64,000 bases of DNA, from assembly GCA_017506865.1 (NCBI GenBank), contig JAFCMP010000212.1, forward strand, positions 248,001 through 312,000, given 5' to 3'. The position numbers and the translations under genes were made by a program. Under the pieces are notes generated by a model. That model searched no databases and was not told the DNA's origin. It saw nothing but the letters and a program-made list of their open reading frames with translations. This DNA is from Tribonema minus. Lineage: Eukaryota; Sar; Xanthophyceae; Tribonematales; Tribonemataceae. Below, in pieces: positions 11,701-21,536 of this stretch; positions within the stretch are counted from its first letter, which is position 1, and every line of letters begins with the position of its first letter.

Positions 11701-11820
11701 CCGCTTCTCGCTCAGCGCCTGATCTGCGTTAGAATGTGCAGGCCGCTTTTGCCCAGCGTACGCCACAGCTCCCGCTGCGGCTGCGGCAGCAGCACTGGCT
11801 GCATCTGCGTATTCGTCCAT
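2742..11820 (-). CDS. bZIP transcription factor, nine exons, complete
   Basis: Exons on the minus strand, with phases that all close: 11678-11820, 10951-11005, 10178-10259, 9224-9384, 7931-7987, 6713-6898, 4962-5087, 3842-3913, 2742-2906. All introns are GT-AG. The product is 348 aa. It starts at the ATG at 11820-11818 with an Ala-rich N-terminus. The basic region (about residues 40-63) reads EKNRMSARECRRKKKEHVQ and has the N-x7-R spacing of CREB-like bZIPs. A leucine zipper follows (about 64-110). Downstream is an extended module (about 125-294) with DYGRDRTSAAIFHLDELQ, RLLMPT, SLDDEMAQIQRILSPTQ and TAKFILWVSRNAACM, which I recognise from stramenopile bZIPs. The tail is Ser/Gly-rich. It should bind DNA as a dimer in the nucleus. 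Several introns carry exon-edge ladders (listed separately). Function within the cell is unknown. Confidence 0.9.
3518..3725 (+). repeat. Dispersed short repeat DR1, copy 1
   Basis: About 205 bp starting near gagacctttccatactgaac and ending near ttttcatatacatg. Related copies are at 4508-4590, 7619-7690, 10735-10948 and 45113-45245, all in the same orientation. Copies differ in how much of the left end they keep. It looks like a short interspersed element. No protein frame was seen. Confidence 0.7.
4640..4905 (-). repeat. Donor-side copies of bZIP exon 7 end
   Basis: Two degenerate copies (about 4648-4712 and 4826-4890) repeat the 3' end of exon 7 and its GTGCG donor. They include the antisense pattern cacctgcgtaggcgagaggatg and the SLDDEMAQIQ-coding segment. 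They lie downstream of the exon in the direction of transcription. Spacing to each other and to the real junction at 4962 is about 135-180 bp. Confidence 0.8.
5100..5830 (-). repeat. Acceptor-side tandem array upstream of bZIP exon 7
   Basis: About six imperfect copies of a roughly 115-130 bp unit fill the intron before exon 7. Each contains the antisense of the exon start and acceptor (catcgcctgcag-like), then cggcagcagcag, tataagaggtgcact and gtccacgcatac. The real acceptor is at 5088. The unit ends resemble the first bases of the exon (GCGATGGACG) in degraded form. Confidence 0.75.
5880..6640 (-). repeat. Donor-side ladder of bZIP exon 6
   Basis: Six to seven copies (near 5900, 5985, 6130, 6225, 6365, 6470, 6580) repeat the last bases of exon 6 plus the donor. 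In plus orientation they read gcgcacctgagcaatggcc followed by accttgctggcc. In the coding sense this is LLASKVAIAQ followed by GTGCGC. The functional donor is taken to be the most upstream one at 6712. Several copies keep an intact GT and the preceding CAG. Confidence 0.85.
6990..7485 (-). repeat. Acceptor-side ladder of bZIP exon 6
   Basis: Four copies (about 6993-7033, 7167-7201, 7307-7345, 7455-7482) repeat the exon start QDDDRGLFPPRL with its acceptor. In plus orientation they read gcggcgggaacaggccgcgg then tcgtcgtcctgcac. The functional acceptor is the one adjoining the exon at 6898. The copies are separated by ATG/AATGAATGG-rich simple sequence. Confidence 0.85.
7700..8215 (-). repeat. 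Edge copies of bZIP exon 5
   Basis: A donor-side copy (7713-7750) repeats the antisense of MHALLTK plus the GTGCGTGC donor seen at 7931. Acceptor-side copies (about 8089-8120 and 8187-8215) repeat gaagccgctgcgaggaacg, the antisense of the acceptor and exon start at 7987. Exon 5 is only 57 bp, so both of its edges are duplicated around it. Confidence 0.75.
8430..8456. repeat. Interstitial telomere-like repeat
   Basis: Short CCCTAA-type run inside bZIP intron 4: cctaaccctaaccctaaacc. Similar runs lie at 4175-4222, 14371-14399, 34423-34455 and 34804-34830. Confidence 0.8.
8895..9150 (-). repeat. Donor-side ladder of bZIP exon 4
   Basis: Three copies (about 8905-8975, 9010-9050, 9085-9175) repeat the antisense of HLDELQ and its donor: cttcacctgcaactcgtcg then agatggaatatggcagcgct. 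One copy extends through the GRDRTSA-coding part. The real junction is at 9223/9224. Between copies lie tacatac simple repeats. Confidence 0.85.
9535..9700 (-). repeat. Acceptor-side copies of bZIP exon 4
   Basis: A copy at about 9541-9590 repeats cgtcgtccgctcgagtgagg and the following G-rich run. It mirrors the exon start and polypyrimidine/acceptor region at 9380-9420. A weaker copy near 9657-9690 repeats catctcctgcagctg from within the exon. Confidence 0.65.
10735..10948 (+). repeat. Dispersed short repeat DR1, copy 2 (near full)
   Basis: Aligns by eye with copy 1 over nearly its whole length: ctttccatactgaacaccc, then aaaagcttgcacacagaag, then gcgaccacggttattggtgg, ending ttttgattcgtttccata. 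It lies within bZIP intron 2, directly next to exon 2. Confidence 0.75.
11010..11330 (-). repeat. Acceptor-side tandem repeat before bZIP exon 2
   Basis: Two units of about 165 bp (11010-11175 and 11176-11330). Each carries caatcagtcaattggcgag-like, agcagcagaaatcggatgc and gctgctgcaagcctgcaagc segments. They repeat the intron sequence directly upstream of exon 2 in the sense of transcription. Confidence 0.7.
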
Positions 11821-12423
11821 GCCTCACTCCCGCAATCCACCGACTGCTTTACGCGCCGATGAACAAGGTTGAACCAGATGTACGGGACACCGGTGATTGC
11901 AGTTCGGTGTCAATATGCTGGCGGACCAAAATACGGAGTCCAAATGCCGTGAGAAGCCAACAATTGGTACCAGCCGCCCCGCAGGAAGGCACCGCACTCA
12001 CCCGGATTATGTTCAAGTCTGCAGTGGAAAGTCGCTTTGATCCGACGCACACCACGTAGGCGCAGTGGCTGTGGCTAATCGCTGCCGCAACAGTACGCTT
12101 TTGTCTCGTCGGACCGTCTTGCTATGTCTCTGCGGCAGTACAGGACTCTCACTCACTCTCCGCGAAGTCTCAACTTCACCTTGCTACCTAAAAGTTGAAG
12201 TTCAGCGGCTTTCGGAGGAGAAGAGCAGACTGCTGAGGGACGGCGCAGCGTTCGGGAGCCGAAGACACATTTGACGGTGAAAGTCTGCTGTGGAACCGGA
12301 GAGGGAGGTGTCCAGTCGCCTTCGTGTAGCTCCCGTCTGAGCGAAAACCGGGAGAGTCGTTTGCACAGCAAGCTGGTATCTTGCCTTGAATCCTGAAGGC
12401 TTGGCGCAAAGGCGAGCGTGATC
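11821..12423. promoter_or_regulatory. Divergent intergenic region between bZIP and EMC3
   Basis: The bZIP start codon (11820, minus) and the EMC3 start codon (12424, plus) face away from each other across 603 bp. Any core promoters and 5' UTRs of both genes would be here unless upstream non-coding exons exist. I see no clear TATA box. The role is inferred from position only. Confidence 0.45.
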
Positions 12424-15400
12424 ATGGTGCACCAACATCTCACTCTGGACCCTGCCATCAGGAACTGGTGCCTCTTTCCACTTATGGTGGTCATGATTCT
12501 GGCCAGCGTGCTTCGGCACTACGTGCCAATGCTGTTTCAGAGCGACAAGCCTGCCGATGCGGACGATCAGAAGCTCAGGTCAGTGCACCTCTTGAAGCAG
12601 TGACACATGGTGACTCATCCGAAACATAGTTGTTGTGATACTTTGGATGTGTCCTCTGAAGACAGACACTGATATCATAGATGGATAGGATACAATACCG
12701 ACCTCCGATATACACCGCTCAAACTTTGATTCAACACTGACGTCGACCTACACCGCTAAGACATGGAGGCGCCAGCCAGCAGTCACCTATGCCCACTGCG
12801 GCGTGAACAAAGGCATACCGTCACGCTACGGGCAGCAGGCCATGTCTCATTTCGGATCGCGACAGACTTCACCAGCTCTTGAGTTCTGAGGATGCCACTG
12901 CCTCAAATCAGGGTTGCTACGTGAGAGTTTCTGCGCGCTTTCGTGAGGCCCAGACACCGTGCTTCAACTTCAACAATCAGCTCAAGCTGCGTGGTTTGCT
13001 TATAATAATTGCCGGTGCATGGTTGAAGTTGCACACTTGGGGCGTACTCTAGAAGTTGTAGTTATAGGGGAGGAAAGCCCCATTTTGGAAGTGAGAGAGC
13101 ATCAGCGCCCTGTGAGTGGGGAAGTGCTTTTGTAGCCAGTTGATATCGGTGCTGGTAAGGAAGTCAGCCAATGCCTGGGAAACAGGAAGCTGGCGCGACC
13201 AACCGCCCATTTGCAGCTACTTCAATAGCACAAACATTTCAAGCTGTGGTGTCTCTACTTCAAGTACGTGTCTGACACCTCCATGTACAGTATTATCTAT
13301 AATTAAGCCCATGGGGCGAGTTCCTTATGAGTTTCCGAGCCCTGACAAAATCACGCCCCACCTTTTTTTTTCGCTCATGATAATATGCCCCCCCCCCCCC
13401 CTTTTCTAACAAGCATACGCAGCATGTATCCCCTGCGTACGTGTACTCTGCGCACTGAGTGACTCGTGCTACATCATCACATCGTGTGTGCGCATGCATG
13501 CACTGTCAGCAACATGCAGAGCAGACCGAAAGACAGCCAACAATGTAGCCAAACTCACAAAAGGCTCCCAGAAGCAGCAGCTGGCTTTCAAGAAGTCGAA
13601 TCGGTTTCAGAAGCGGCGTAGAAGCGTGCTGGCACCTCATGGGATGCTCATCACAAAAAGTAGATGAGCTAAAATGGCTCAAACATTAATGCACCCCACC
13701 CTTTTTTTCTCCATATATTTAATGGCGCCCCACCCCCCTTATTTTGCTCTCATAAAAAACGCGCCCCATGGGCTTAATTATAGATGATATGGTAGTGTGC
13801 TCTGAGGTCTTAGGGATTAGGGTTAGTCATTGGCGCATGGCCAGTTGCATTGAGTATCAATGTAGCAACCACCGTGCGGCTTCAACGCCCTCTAGATGCA
13901 TGATCTTCAACTTTGATGCATGATCTTCAACCACTTCCACTGTGTGCGTGTCATTGACCCCTTTACATGTATCTTTGTACCGTTGACATGACATATATGC
14001 CGCAAGTAGATGCCCGAGTGCGTGCAGCAAGCGTGTAGTACGTGAATGTGTTCTTTGAACACGTGTAGTTTATGTGAGCATCTGTACATATTTGTTTCGA
14101 AGATGTGTAGCCATTGACATCATACTCTGGAGTATGTGCTGCAGGCAGACACTCGAGCGCGCAGCGGGTGATAACATGCATATATTCCAACAAGCGTGCA
14201 CGTCCTCCTCAACGCTCAATGTTTACATAAATGTAAACACTTACATGCATGCACTTCAACAAAGTAGCATCTTGACGTGCCTGCAGGCATGCGTGCAGCT
14301 GCTGTCGCTATACTTACCATCATACCAAGAACAGGCCGCCATTAATCAATACGTTCCTGCCCCTCACCGCGCCCTAACCCTAACCCTAACCCTAACCCTC
14401 TCTACACAATCGCGCCTGCAGGCAGACGCTGGGGCGCGCGCTGCGAGTGCTGACATGCATACCATCATACCCACAACAGGCCATGAAACATCAATGCGTA
14501 CATGCCCCTCACCACGTAACGCTCATCGCGTCTGTGCCTGCAGGCGAACGCTGGGGCGCGCGCAGTTGCTGCTGACATACCTACCATCATAACAACAACA
14601 GGCCATCATACATCAATACGTACATGCCCCTCACCACATTACCCTCCTTTACGCATCCATGCAGGCAGACGCTGGGGCGCGCGCAGCGGCTGCTGACATG
14701 CATACATAACTACCAACAACAGGCCATCATACATCAATACGTGCATGCCCTCGCCACATAACCTTAAACGCGTTTCGCGCCTGCAGACAGACGCTGACAT
14801 GCATACATACCTACCAACATTAACCGATACATATATGCCCTCTACCTTTGATGTGTCCGTGGCTGCAGGCAGACGCTGGGGCGTGCGCAGCGACTGCGCA
14901 TGAATGGAAGGTTCCTGCACGGGGACGCGTACCGCGCACGCCGCACCTACTTCATCTCTGAAGAGAAGGCAAGTGCGGCACACGGCTATATAGTCCATGT
15001 AGCTCCATGTAAATCGCACCTACTTTATCCCCGAAGAGAAGTCAAGCGGACTCATGATAAAGTCATGATTCATGTATGTACATACATTTTTGGGCACTAT
15101 GTTGTCATGTATGCGTACCGCGCACGCCGCACTTACTTCTTATCCGAACACCTACTTGATCTCTGAAGAGAAGGCAAGTGGGCGCATTTAGTATGTAGCA
15201 CTGTAGAATTCTGTGAATTCTACTCCAAAATATCATTCTACATGTATGTATATACGCATTTGATTATCATGTGCCTCTATGCGTACCATGTATGCCATAC
15301 CTACTTCATCTCCGAAGAGAAGGCATGTACTTCAACATATCAGTGTACATGTACATATATATACATGGAAACGCATCAAAATCGTAGAGCTCCACGTGAC

Positions 15401-18400
15401 AAGGAGTTGTAAGCCGCAAGTGCCTTTCACCAATACACATTCGCGCTCAGGTTATCATGTATGCGTACCGCGCGCGCCGCACCTAATTTATCTCGGAAGA
15501 GAAGGCAAGTGGCGCATCATGATGTTTGTGAAGTAACATAGAACTCAACATCAACTTGTCATGATACATGTATACTGTATACATGTATACATTATGCTCA
15601 TAAGACTCATGTGCATGCGCAACGCTCGCGTACCGCCGCACCTACTTCATCTTCGAAGAACGGCCAGCGGGCGCGTCATCAGGGCTGTGTCGCATCATAG
15701 AAACATGCATCTACTGCTACGTATCATGATCCATGTATGTCTGTGCATACTTGTGCATTAGGTTCGGGTATGCGCATGGCGCGCCGCACCTACTTGATCT
15801 TTGAAGAAACGGCACACAGCGCATGACGGCCGTGCAACACCATACGCTACAGGAGCCCAACAAGGACACCGAGAAGGTATTAGGCAATGGCTTGAAGGGA
15901 GCTCTCAGAACCTTTTGTGAATGCTTCTTCAACTTGCACTTCCCATCACGCTGCTGCGTAACCGCTACAGGAGCCCAGCAAGGACACTGAGAAGGGGTTG
16001 GGCGATGGCATGAAGGGGGCTCTCAAGAATCCCCCAGCCGCTGACCCCACTGCGGCCATCTCCGATCCCTCCAAGATGATGGGGCCTCTGATCAACAATG
16101 TGAGAGACATTATGAGTTGATATAAGATGATGGAATCGCTGATCAACACTGTGATACATTATGAACTGTTGGCATTTGCCCTTCGTAACATAGTTTTTGG
16201 CACTTGTTATTGGTAATAGTGCGCTGCATGCACGTTCAGATGGGTACAGTCACAGGTCACAGCTGTACCCCCCAAGCTGACGGGCCCGCTGATCAACAAT
16301 TTAGAGTCTGTGCTGTCAGTTGGTGGCGCTTGCCCTCACTGCATATGCGGTAAGATGCGTTAACCATGTTGCACATGTTTACCATGTTGCACATGATCAG
16401 TATGCTTCAAGCAAAGAAACATGGAGGCATGCAGCATCATTGAATTGACGTGGAATGTTCCTCGGCGGCATACATAATCAGTATTTATGCACAGTCTGGT
16501 CACTGCAACTGCGGTGACTTTGTTTACATGTACGGGGAACAGCTTTGCATGGCCAGTAAACGAAAAGAAAATGGTTATGAGAGCATGCAGCTAAATGATT
16601 GTGGAAGGGAGGGGGAAAATCCTACTGCAGCATACAGTATGCTAGTATTTTTGCACACTCTGGTAAAAGAGTATATCATGGCTGTATCAGAAGCCAGTGT
16701 GTGTGTCAGGGTCAGTGATCACACTCTTGAGGCATGCTTGACGTACATACATACCATGCTCATGGTGGCCCTCGGGCCGCTTTCGTGGCAACCCACATAT
16801 TCATGGGAGCCTTCTCAAAGTACTGTGCGGTGTACTAGTACAGTTGTAATGCAATCAGACTACTGTAAAAGTATTCACAGCACACTGATCCATCCTTCAC
16901 GTCTCCTTGTATCCACACCTCCAGGCCGGTTTTGCGGTGACGAAAAGGCTCATGGAGCTCTCGGGCATGCATTTACGTGCGAAGTACAGTGCGGTCAACT
17001 GTTAGTGTACTGCGGTGAACTTCAATTGTTCTGCAATTTAAAGGCTTAACCCCTCCGCGCCTCCTTGCACCTACACCTGCAGGCCGGTTTCGTGGTGACC
17101 AACATGTTCATGGGAGCCTTCTCGAGCTACTTCATGGCCGGCTTTGTCATGGTGAAGGTCCCTTTCCCCCTCACCAGCCGCTTCAAGGTCATGCTCCAGC
17201 GCGGCGTTGAGATCAGCACGCTTGACCCTAGCTATGTGTCCAGTGTGAGCTGGTACATGCTGGTCATGTTTGGCATGAGGAACCTGATCATGCTAGCGCT
17301 GGGGGAGAGCGGCAGTGCTCAGGACGAGCAACGCGCAATGCAGGTATGCAGTTATTCATTTGCAATTAGTTTGCGCGTATGTAGCCCTAATCGTAGTGAT
17401 ATCAAACGCTTCATTTCTAGTTTAAGCTGCTATGTTTACATGAGGAACCTGATCATGCTGGCGCTGGGGGAGAGCGGCAGCGCTCAGGACGAGCAGCGCG
17501 CAATGCAGGTTTGTAGGTACACTTGTAATCGCTTTTGCGCTTAGACCTAATCTTAGGGTAATGGTATTCTGTTCATTACCAGTATGAGCTGCTGTGTTTG
17601 GCATGAGGAACCTGATCATGCTGGCGCTGGGGGGGAGCGGCAGCGCTCAGGACGAGCAGCGCGCAATGCAGGTTTGTAGGTACATTTGTAATCGCTGTTA
17701 CGCTTAGACCTAGTCTTAGGGTAATGGTATTCTGTTCATTACCAGTATGAGTTGCTGTGTTTGGCATGAGGAACCTGATCATGCTGGCGCTGGGGGAGAG
17801 CGGCAGCGCTCAGGACGAGCAGCGCGCAATGCAGGTATGTAGGTATTTATTGACAATCACTTTACATGTAGACCTAGTCTTTGGGCAATGGTATGCGCTT
17901 CATTACCAGTATGAGCTGCTGTGTTTGGCATGAGGAACCTGATCATGCTGGCGCTGGGGAAAGCGGCAGCGCTCAGGACGAGCAGCGCGCAATGCAGGTA
18001 TGTAGGTATTTATTTACAGTCACTTTACATGTAGACCTTGTCTTTGGGCAATGGTATGCGCTTCATTACCAGTATGAGCTGCTGTGTTTGGCATGAGGAA
18101 CCTGATCATGCTGGCGCTGGGCGAGAGCGACAGCGCTCAGGACGAGCAGCGCGCAATGCAGGTATGTAGGTATTTATTGACAATCACTTTACATGTAGAC
18201 CTAGTCTTTGGGCAATGGTATGCGCTTCATTACCAGTATGAGCTGCTGTGTGTGGCATGAGGAACCTGATCATGCTGGCGCTGGGGAGAGCGGCAGCGGT
18301 CAGGACGAGCAGCGCGCAATGCAGGTATGTAGGTACATTTGTAAACGCTACTACGCTAAGACCTAATCTTAGGGTAATGGTATTCTGTTCATTACCCAGT

Positions 18401-20412
18401 ATGAGCTGGTCATGTTCGGCGTGAGGAATCTGATCATGCTGGCGCTAGGGGAGAGCGGCAGCGCTCAGGACGAGCAGCACGCAATGCAGGTATGTAGGTA
18501 TATATTGGCTTGCAGTCAATTTACATGTAGACCTAATCCCAGGTTAACAGTTACATGTAGACCTAATCCTAGGGTAGTTGTAAGCGCTTCATGTCCAGTG
18601 ATAGCTGGTATGTTCGAATGAACAACCTGATCATGCTGGCGCTCAGAACGAGCAGCGCGCAGTGCAGGTATGTAGGTATTTATTTGTCATAGCTTACATT
18701 TACTGTAGACCTTATCCTTAGGGTTTCAATGAGCGCTTTATTTCGAGTGTGAGCTGGTAATGTCGTCATGAGGAACCTGATCATGCTGGCGCTGGGGGAG
18801 AGTGGCAGCGCTCAGGATGAGCAGCGCGCGATTGTAGGTCACAGTCAGTTTGCTTGTAGCCCTAATGGTAGGGTAATATTGAACCCTTCATTGCTAGGGC
18901 CGCATACAGGGCGCTGTGATGCTGTCCACTATCTCGCGACCTAGCACGCCGGCACTAAACACCTTTACAGCACTGTGACCTCTCCCATTTGGGAAAGTTT
19001 GGTTAGGTTAGGCCTAGCCCGGACCCTAATCTTCTACAGCATTTGCAGCTTGCACCAGCCACTGTTGCGCTGCAGACGCCAAATCCCAGCACTCGCAAGA
19101 TGTGCCAAAACAAACTGGACTTGACGAACGTCTGAACTTGCGGTTGCGAACCCGGTCTTGTGCCAGATGTGCTGACACCGGTCTTACAACATAGTATCAG
19201 GTTTGAATTGCGAAAAACGGGACCTGTATTCAAAACGGGACCCACAGGGGTGAACTCTGCAAATGGACTTCTCTCAATTGTGATGACATGGGTGTAATAG
19301 TCACGCTTAGAAGTAAATAATGGAAGAAATCTTTTTTGTTTGCGCTCAGGATCTTGAGATATACCATGTTGAACTTGGACTTGAACTTTAACTTCAACTT
19401 TGAAGTTTGGCTAATTACGGAATTTCAACTCCAAATTGAAGTTTGAAAAGTGCTCAGTGCTCATCATGGTATCCTAACCAACTTCAACACTGGTCCCTCC
19501 ACCTGATAACTTCAACATCATGTTGAAATTCAGCAGCGAACGCTGGCAGGGTTCAACCAGACTTCGCCAAAGTGGTTTGATGCTGGGTCCCGTTTTTCAA
19601 TTCAGGTCCCGTTTTTCGCAATTCAATCCTATACGCCCGGTCGTACGTGCACACCGACACACCATCCTGCGGGAGCCGATGGGTTAAACTTTCTACTACT
19701 TCTGAAGTACAACATTTTGGGGGGGTCTTATACAGTGTGGGCATTTCATACCCCCTGACTTACAGTATGCCTGGTGTCCCCATGTGTGAGCACGCATTGG
19801 CAACTGTTCCCTCACTACTATCATGTTGATCTAAGTGCATTGGCGTCGCCAAACGCAGACACCTGCGCAAATCATTACATTGAAAAGCAGTAGCACCTCG
19901 GATTACATTGAAGTACACGAGCATCGCAAGGCCACCGTCGACACCTCACGAGCGACATGGCGCTCAAGTTCTCAGCCGCTGTGCGCTGTTGTGCCGCCAT
20001 TTGACTTGCAGGCGCAGATGCGCATGCGGCCCCCCCAGTGCTGGTAACAGCAGCAGTCACCTTCAAGTACAATGTCCACAAACTGACATGATGCTGTGTT
20101 AGCAGATAACAATCAGACACTTGCAAACACAGTTGCTTGCTCGTGTCCTCAACCCTGCATGCACGCGTGCTGTGCCATTCCCCCATCAACTCGCAGGCAC
20201 AAATGGGCATGGGGGCCCCCCAGCCCATGTTTGACGCCAAGAAGGCGTTCGGGGAGGAGAGCACGATACTGGGCATCTCGCTGCACGCGTGGGCGGGCGA
20301 TAGCGTTGAGCAGAGGCTGCTGGGGGGTAGGTATCCCGTGCCCAGCCTGCTGGACATGCCCATGGACGGGTCCACAAAGGGGGGCAAGAAGAAGGGGAAG
20401 AGGGTGGAGTGA
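12424..20412 (+). CDS. EMC3: ER membrane protein complex subunit 3, five exons, complete
   Basis: Exons: 12424-12578, 14869-14968, 15971-16099, 17083-17343, 20197-20412. Phases close and give 286 aa (human EMC3 is about 261). The start is the ATG in GATCATGGTGCACC. Exon 1 gives the N-terminal membrane segment and RHYVPMLFQSDK. Exon 2 gives LRMNGRFLHGDAYRARRTYF, matching the conserved cytosolic stretch. Exon 3 gives AISDPSKMMGPLINN. Exon 4 gives the family hallmark KVPFPLTSRFKVMLQRGVE followed by VSSVSWYMLVMFGMRN. Exon 5 gives the Lys-rich C-terminus (GGKKKGKRVE). EMC3 is the Oxa1/YidC-family core of the EMC insertase, which places tail-anchored and multipass proteins in the ER membrane. Exon 2 appears to use a GC donor (GAGAAG then GCAAGT). 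Introns are full of exon-edge copies. Confidence 0.93.
13297..13783. mobile_element. MITE-like element in EMC3 intron 1
   Basis: A 487-bp segment has terminal inverted repeats of at least 22 bp: left CTATAATTAAGCCCATGGGG, and right the exact complement ending cccatgggcttaattatag. The arms continue imperfectly inward with CCCCACC/poly-T blocks at both ends. There is no coding frame for a transposase. A target duplication could not be defined clearly. Confidence 0.75.
14138..14800 (+). repeat. Acceptor-side ladder of EMC3 exon 2
   Basis: Six copies (near 14141, 14280, 14414, 14534, 14659, 14778) repeat the acceptor plus exon start: cctgcaggcagacgctgggg then cgcgcgcagcg. Each is usually followed by ctgctgacatgcatac-like sequence. 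The real junction is 14868/14869. Spacing is about 90-140 bp. Most copies retain CAG. Confidence 0.9.
14371..14399. repeat. Interstitial telomere-like repeat
   Basis: Four and a half perfect CCCTAA units within EMC3 intron 1, between two exon-edge copies. Confidence 0.85.
15005..15830 (+). repeat. Donor-side ladder of EMC3 exon 2
   Basis: About seven copies (near 15008, 15108, 15145, 15275, 15460, 15620, 15770) repeat the exon end: gcgtaccgcgcacgccgcac, ctacttcatctctgaagag, then aaggcaagtg. The real donor is at 14968/14969. Several copies keep the unusual GC donor context. Spacers are rich in ACATGTATGTA. Confidence 0.9.
15844..15912 (+). repeat. Acceptor-side copy of EMC3 exon 3
   Basis: A single degenerate copy of the exon 3 start with its acceptor (cgctacaggagcccaacaag, then gacaccgagaaggta). 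It ends before the middle of the exon. The real exon begins at 15971. This could be misread as a small coding exon. Confidence 0.85.
16125..16310 (+). repeat. Donor-side copies of EMC3 exon 3
   Basis: Two copies (about 16126-16155 and 16270-16305) repeat the exon 3 end: agatgatggaatcgctgatc and gggcccgctgatcaacaat. They correspond to KMMGPLINN at the real junction 16099/16100. Confidence 0.75.
16765..16970 (+). repeat. Acceptor-side copies of EMC3 exon 4
   Basis: Copies at about 16768-16822 and 16918-16965 repeat the exon 4 start. The first keeps ttcatgggagccttctc from the exon interior. The second keeps ctccaggccggttttgcggt, matching the acceptor region at 17076-17095. Confidence 0.8.
17400..18840 (+). 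repeat. Nine-copy donor-side array of EMC3 exon 4
   Basis: Nine copies follow the real exon end (17343). The shared block gaggaacctgatcatgctgg starts near 17278 in the exon and recurs near 17442, 17605, 17768, 17932, 18095, 18259, 18423, 18620 and 18770, a period of about 163-165 bp for the first seven. Each copy covers about 80-95 bp of exon (from about VSWYMLV or MFGMRN to DEQRAMQ), a CAG-GTATGT-like donor and about 75 bp of intron. The last two copies are the most worn. All lack a convincing acceptor immediately in front, so they are not simple exon duplications. Confidence 0.93.
20008..20045 (+). repeat. Acceptor-side copy of EMC3 exon 5
   Basis: The segment tgcaggcgcagatgcgcatg then cggcccccccag repeats the exon 5 start (GCACAAATGGGCATGGGGGC) with its acceptor. 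The real exon begins at 20197. Confidence 0.8.
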
Positions 20413-21530
20413 GGGGGGGGGAGGGGACGGGGCACGGGGGAGGGGGAGGGGGGGGTTCTTCTGCGCTGTGTGAATGATTGTGGATGCGATTTCTGCTTCA
20501 ATGAAAGTTTTTTTGGATTGTATCCTCTTGGACTAGTTGACAAAGTGCGGTTTCAGTGACAGCCTGTTTTCGTTAATTTAGAATCTGCTCCACTGGCATT
20601 GTGCTGGAATATCCTGCATTACGTGAGTCACTGTGCCACTATATCCTGCATTACGTGAGTCACTGTCCCACGGTGCCCATGATGATATAAGAAGAGTATG
20701 CCACATTCAATTCATGAATTCTGCTTTTAAATTAGATTGACTGTAAACTTCTGTGCAGCGGCTGGCAGCCAGCCATCGCCTCCATTTATGACTTTGATGT
20801 ACTGTGTAGCTTTCATGCCGTTGCTCTCCGGTGACTCTTTTAAATCAGAGAACTCAAGGATTTGACATGTACTTCTGAGACTAGTATCTTATGTTGAATG
20901 CCACCTGCTGCATGCATGCAAGACTTCAAGTTAGTGTTGTGCTGCACTTTGAAAGTTCATGCATGCTGACAGTGTTAAGAATTCAATTTCCCTCAGCAAG
21001 CGTTTGCTCCCAAGTGCCACATGGAATCAATACTTCAGGCACTGCGCCCGGGCCCCCTGAATAATATCATGTTCTAGCATATAGAGGTACAACGGAAATC
21101 AATTTGCCAAATCACTTGCATTTATTAATTAACAACGCGGCTTTGCATCGCATTCCTCAGGCTCAGGCTGGACCGCAGGCTTCCATCGGATTCCAGAGTC
21201 CTTCGTTGTGCAGAATCCGGAGTCCTTCGTTGTGCATAAGACTCCCTTAGGCTACTAGTACTACACAACACTGAACAGGCCTCACGATCATCATGATGCC
21301 TTAAGTGCGGCACTTCCCGAAATCATGTTCTCAGTTCCCGTAGTACCGTAGTGATAGCTATCATAATGCATGCATGGCATTGCCTTTTTTCCGAGAGTCT
21401 TAAGACTAACTTACAATGTGGTGCTGCGCGTACTTCATGTCAATGACATTGAAAAACTTCATGATAACCTGAATGATTTCAGATGCCATGTGCTGTTGTG
21501 CGACACTGTGACTCGGAGGGGCTGTGTACT
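20413..21530. other. Gap between EMC3 and element B
   Basis: G-rich run directly after the EMC3 stop, then a probable 3' UTR. A duplicated atatcctgcattacgtgagt lies at 20605-20660, and a short tandem repeat (gagtccttcgttgtgca) at 21199-21235. No coding region was supported. Confidence 0.6.
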
Positions 21531-21536
21531 ACGTAG

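Noticed and set aside
12153-12519. Minus-strand frames overlapping EMC3 exon 1 and its 5' flank
   Set aside because: They overlap the clearly conserved EMC3 N-terminus on the other strand and have no similarity of their own.
14371-14399. A chromosome end
   Set aside because: The telomeric run is only about 29 bp and lies within an intron with gene sequence on both sides.
15844-15930. Possible extra EMC3 exon upstream of exon 3
   Set aside because: It matches only the first half of exon 3, has a worn sequence, and skipping it gives a normal EMC3 protein in phase.
17400-18670. Several small frames carrying NLIMLALGESGSAQDE
   Set aside because: These are the repeated exon 4 ends of EMC3. They lack acceptors and do not represent separate genes or confirmed alternative exons.
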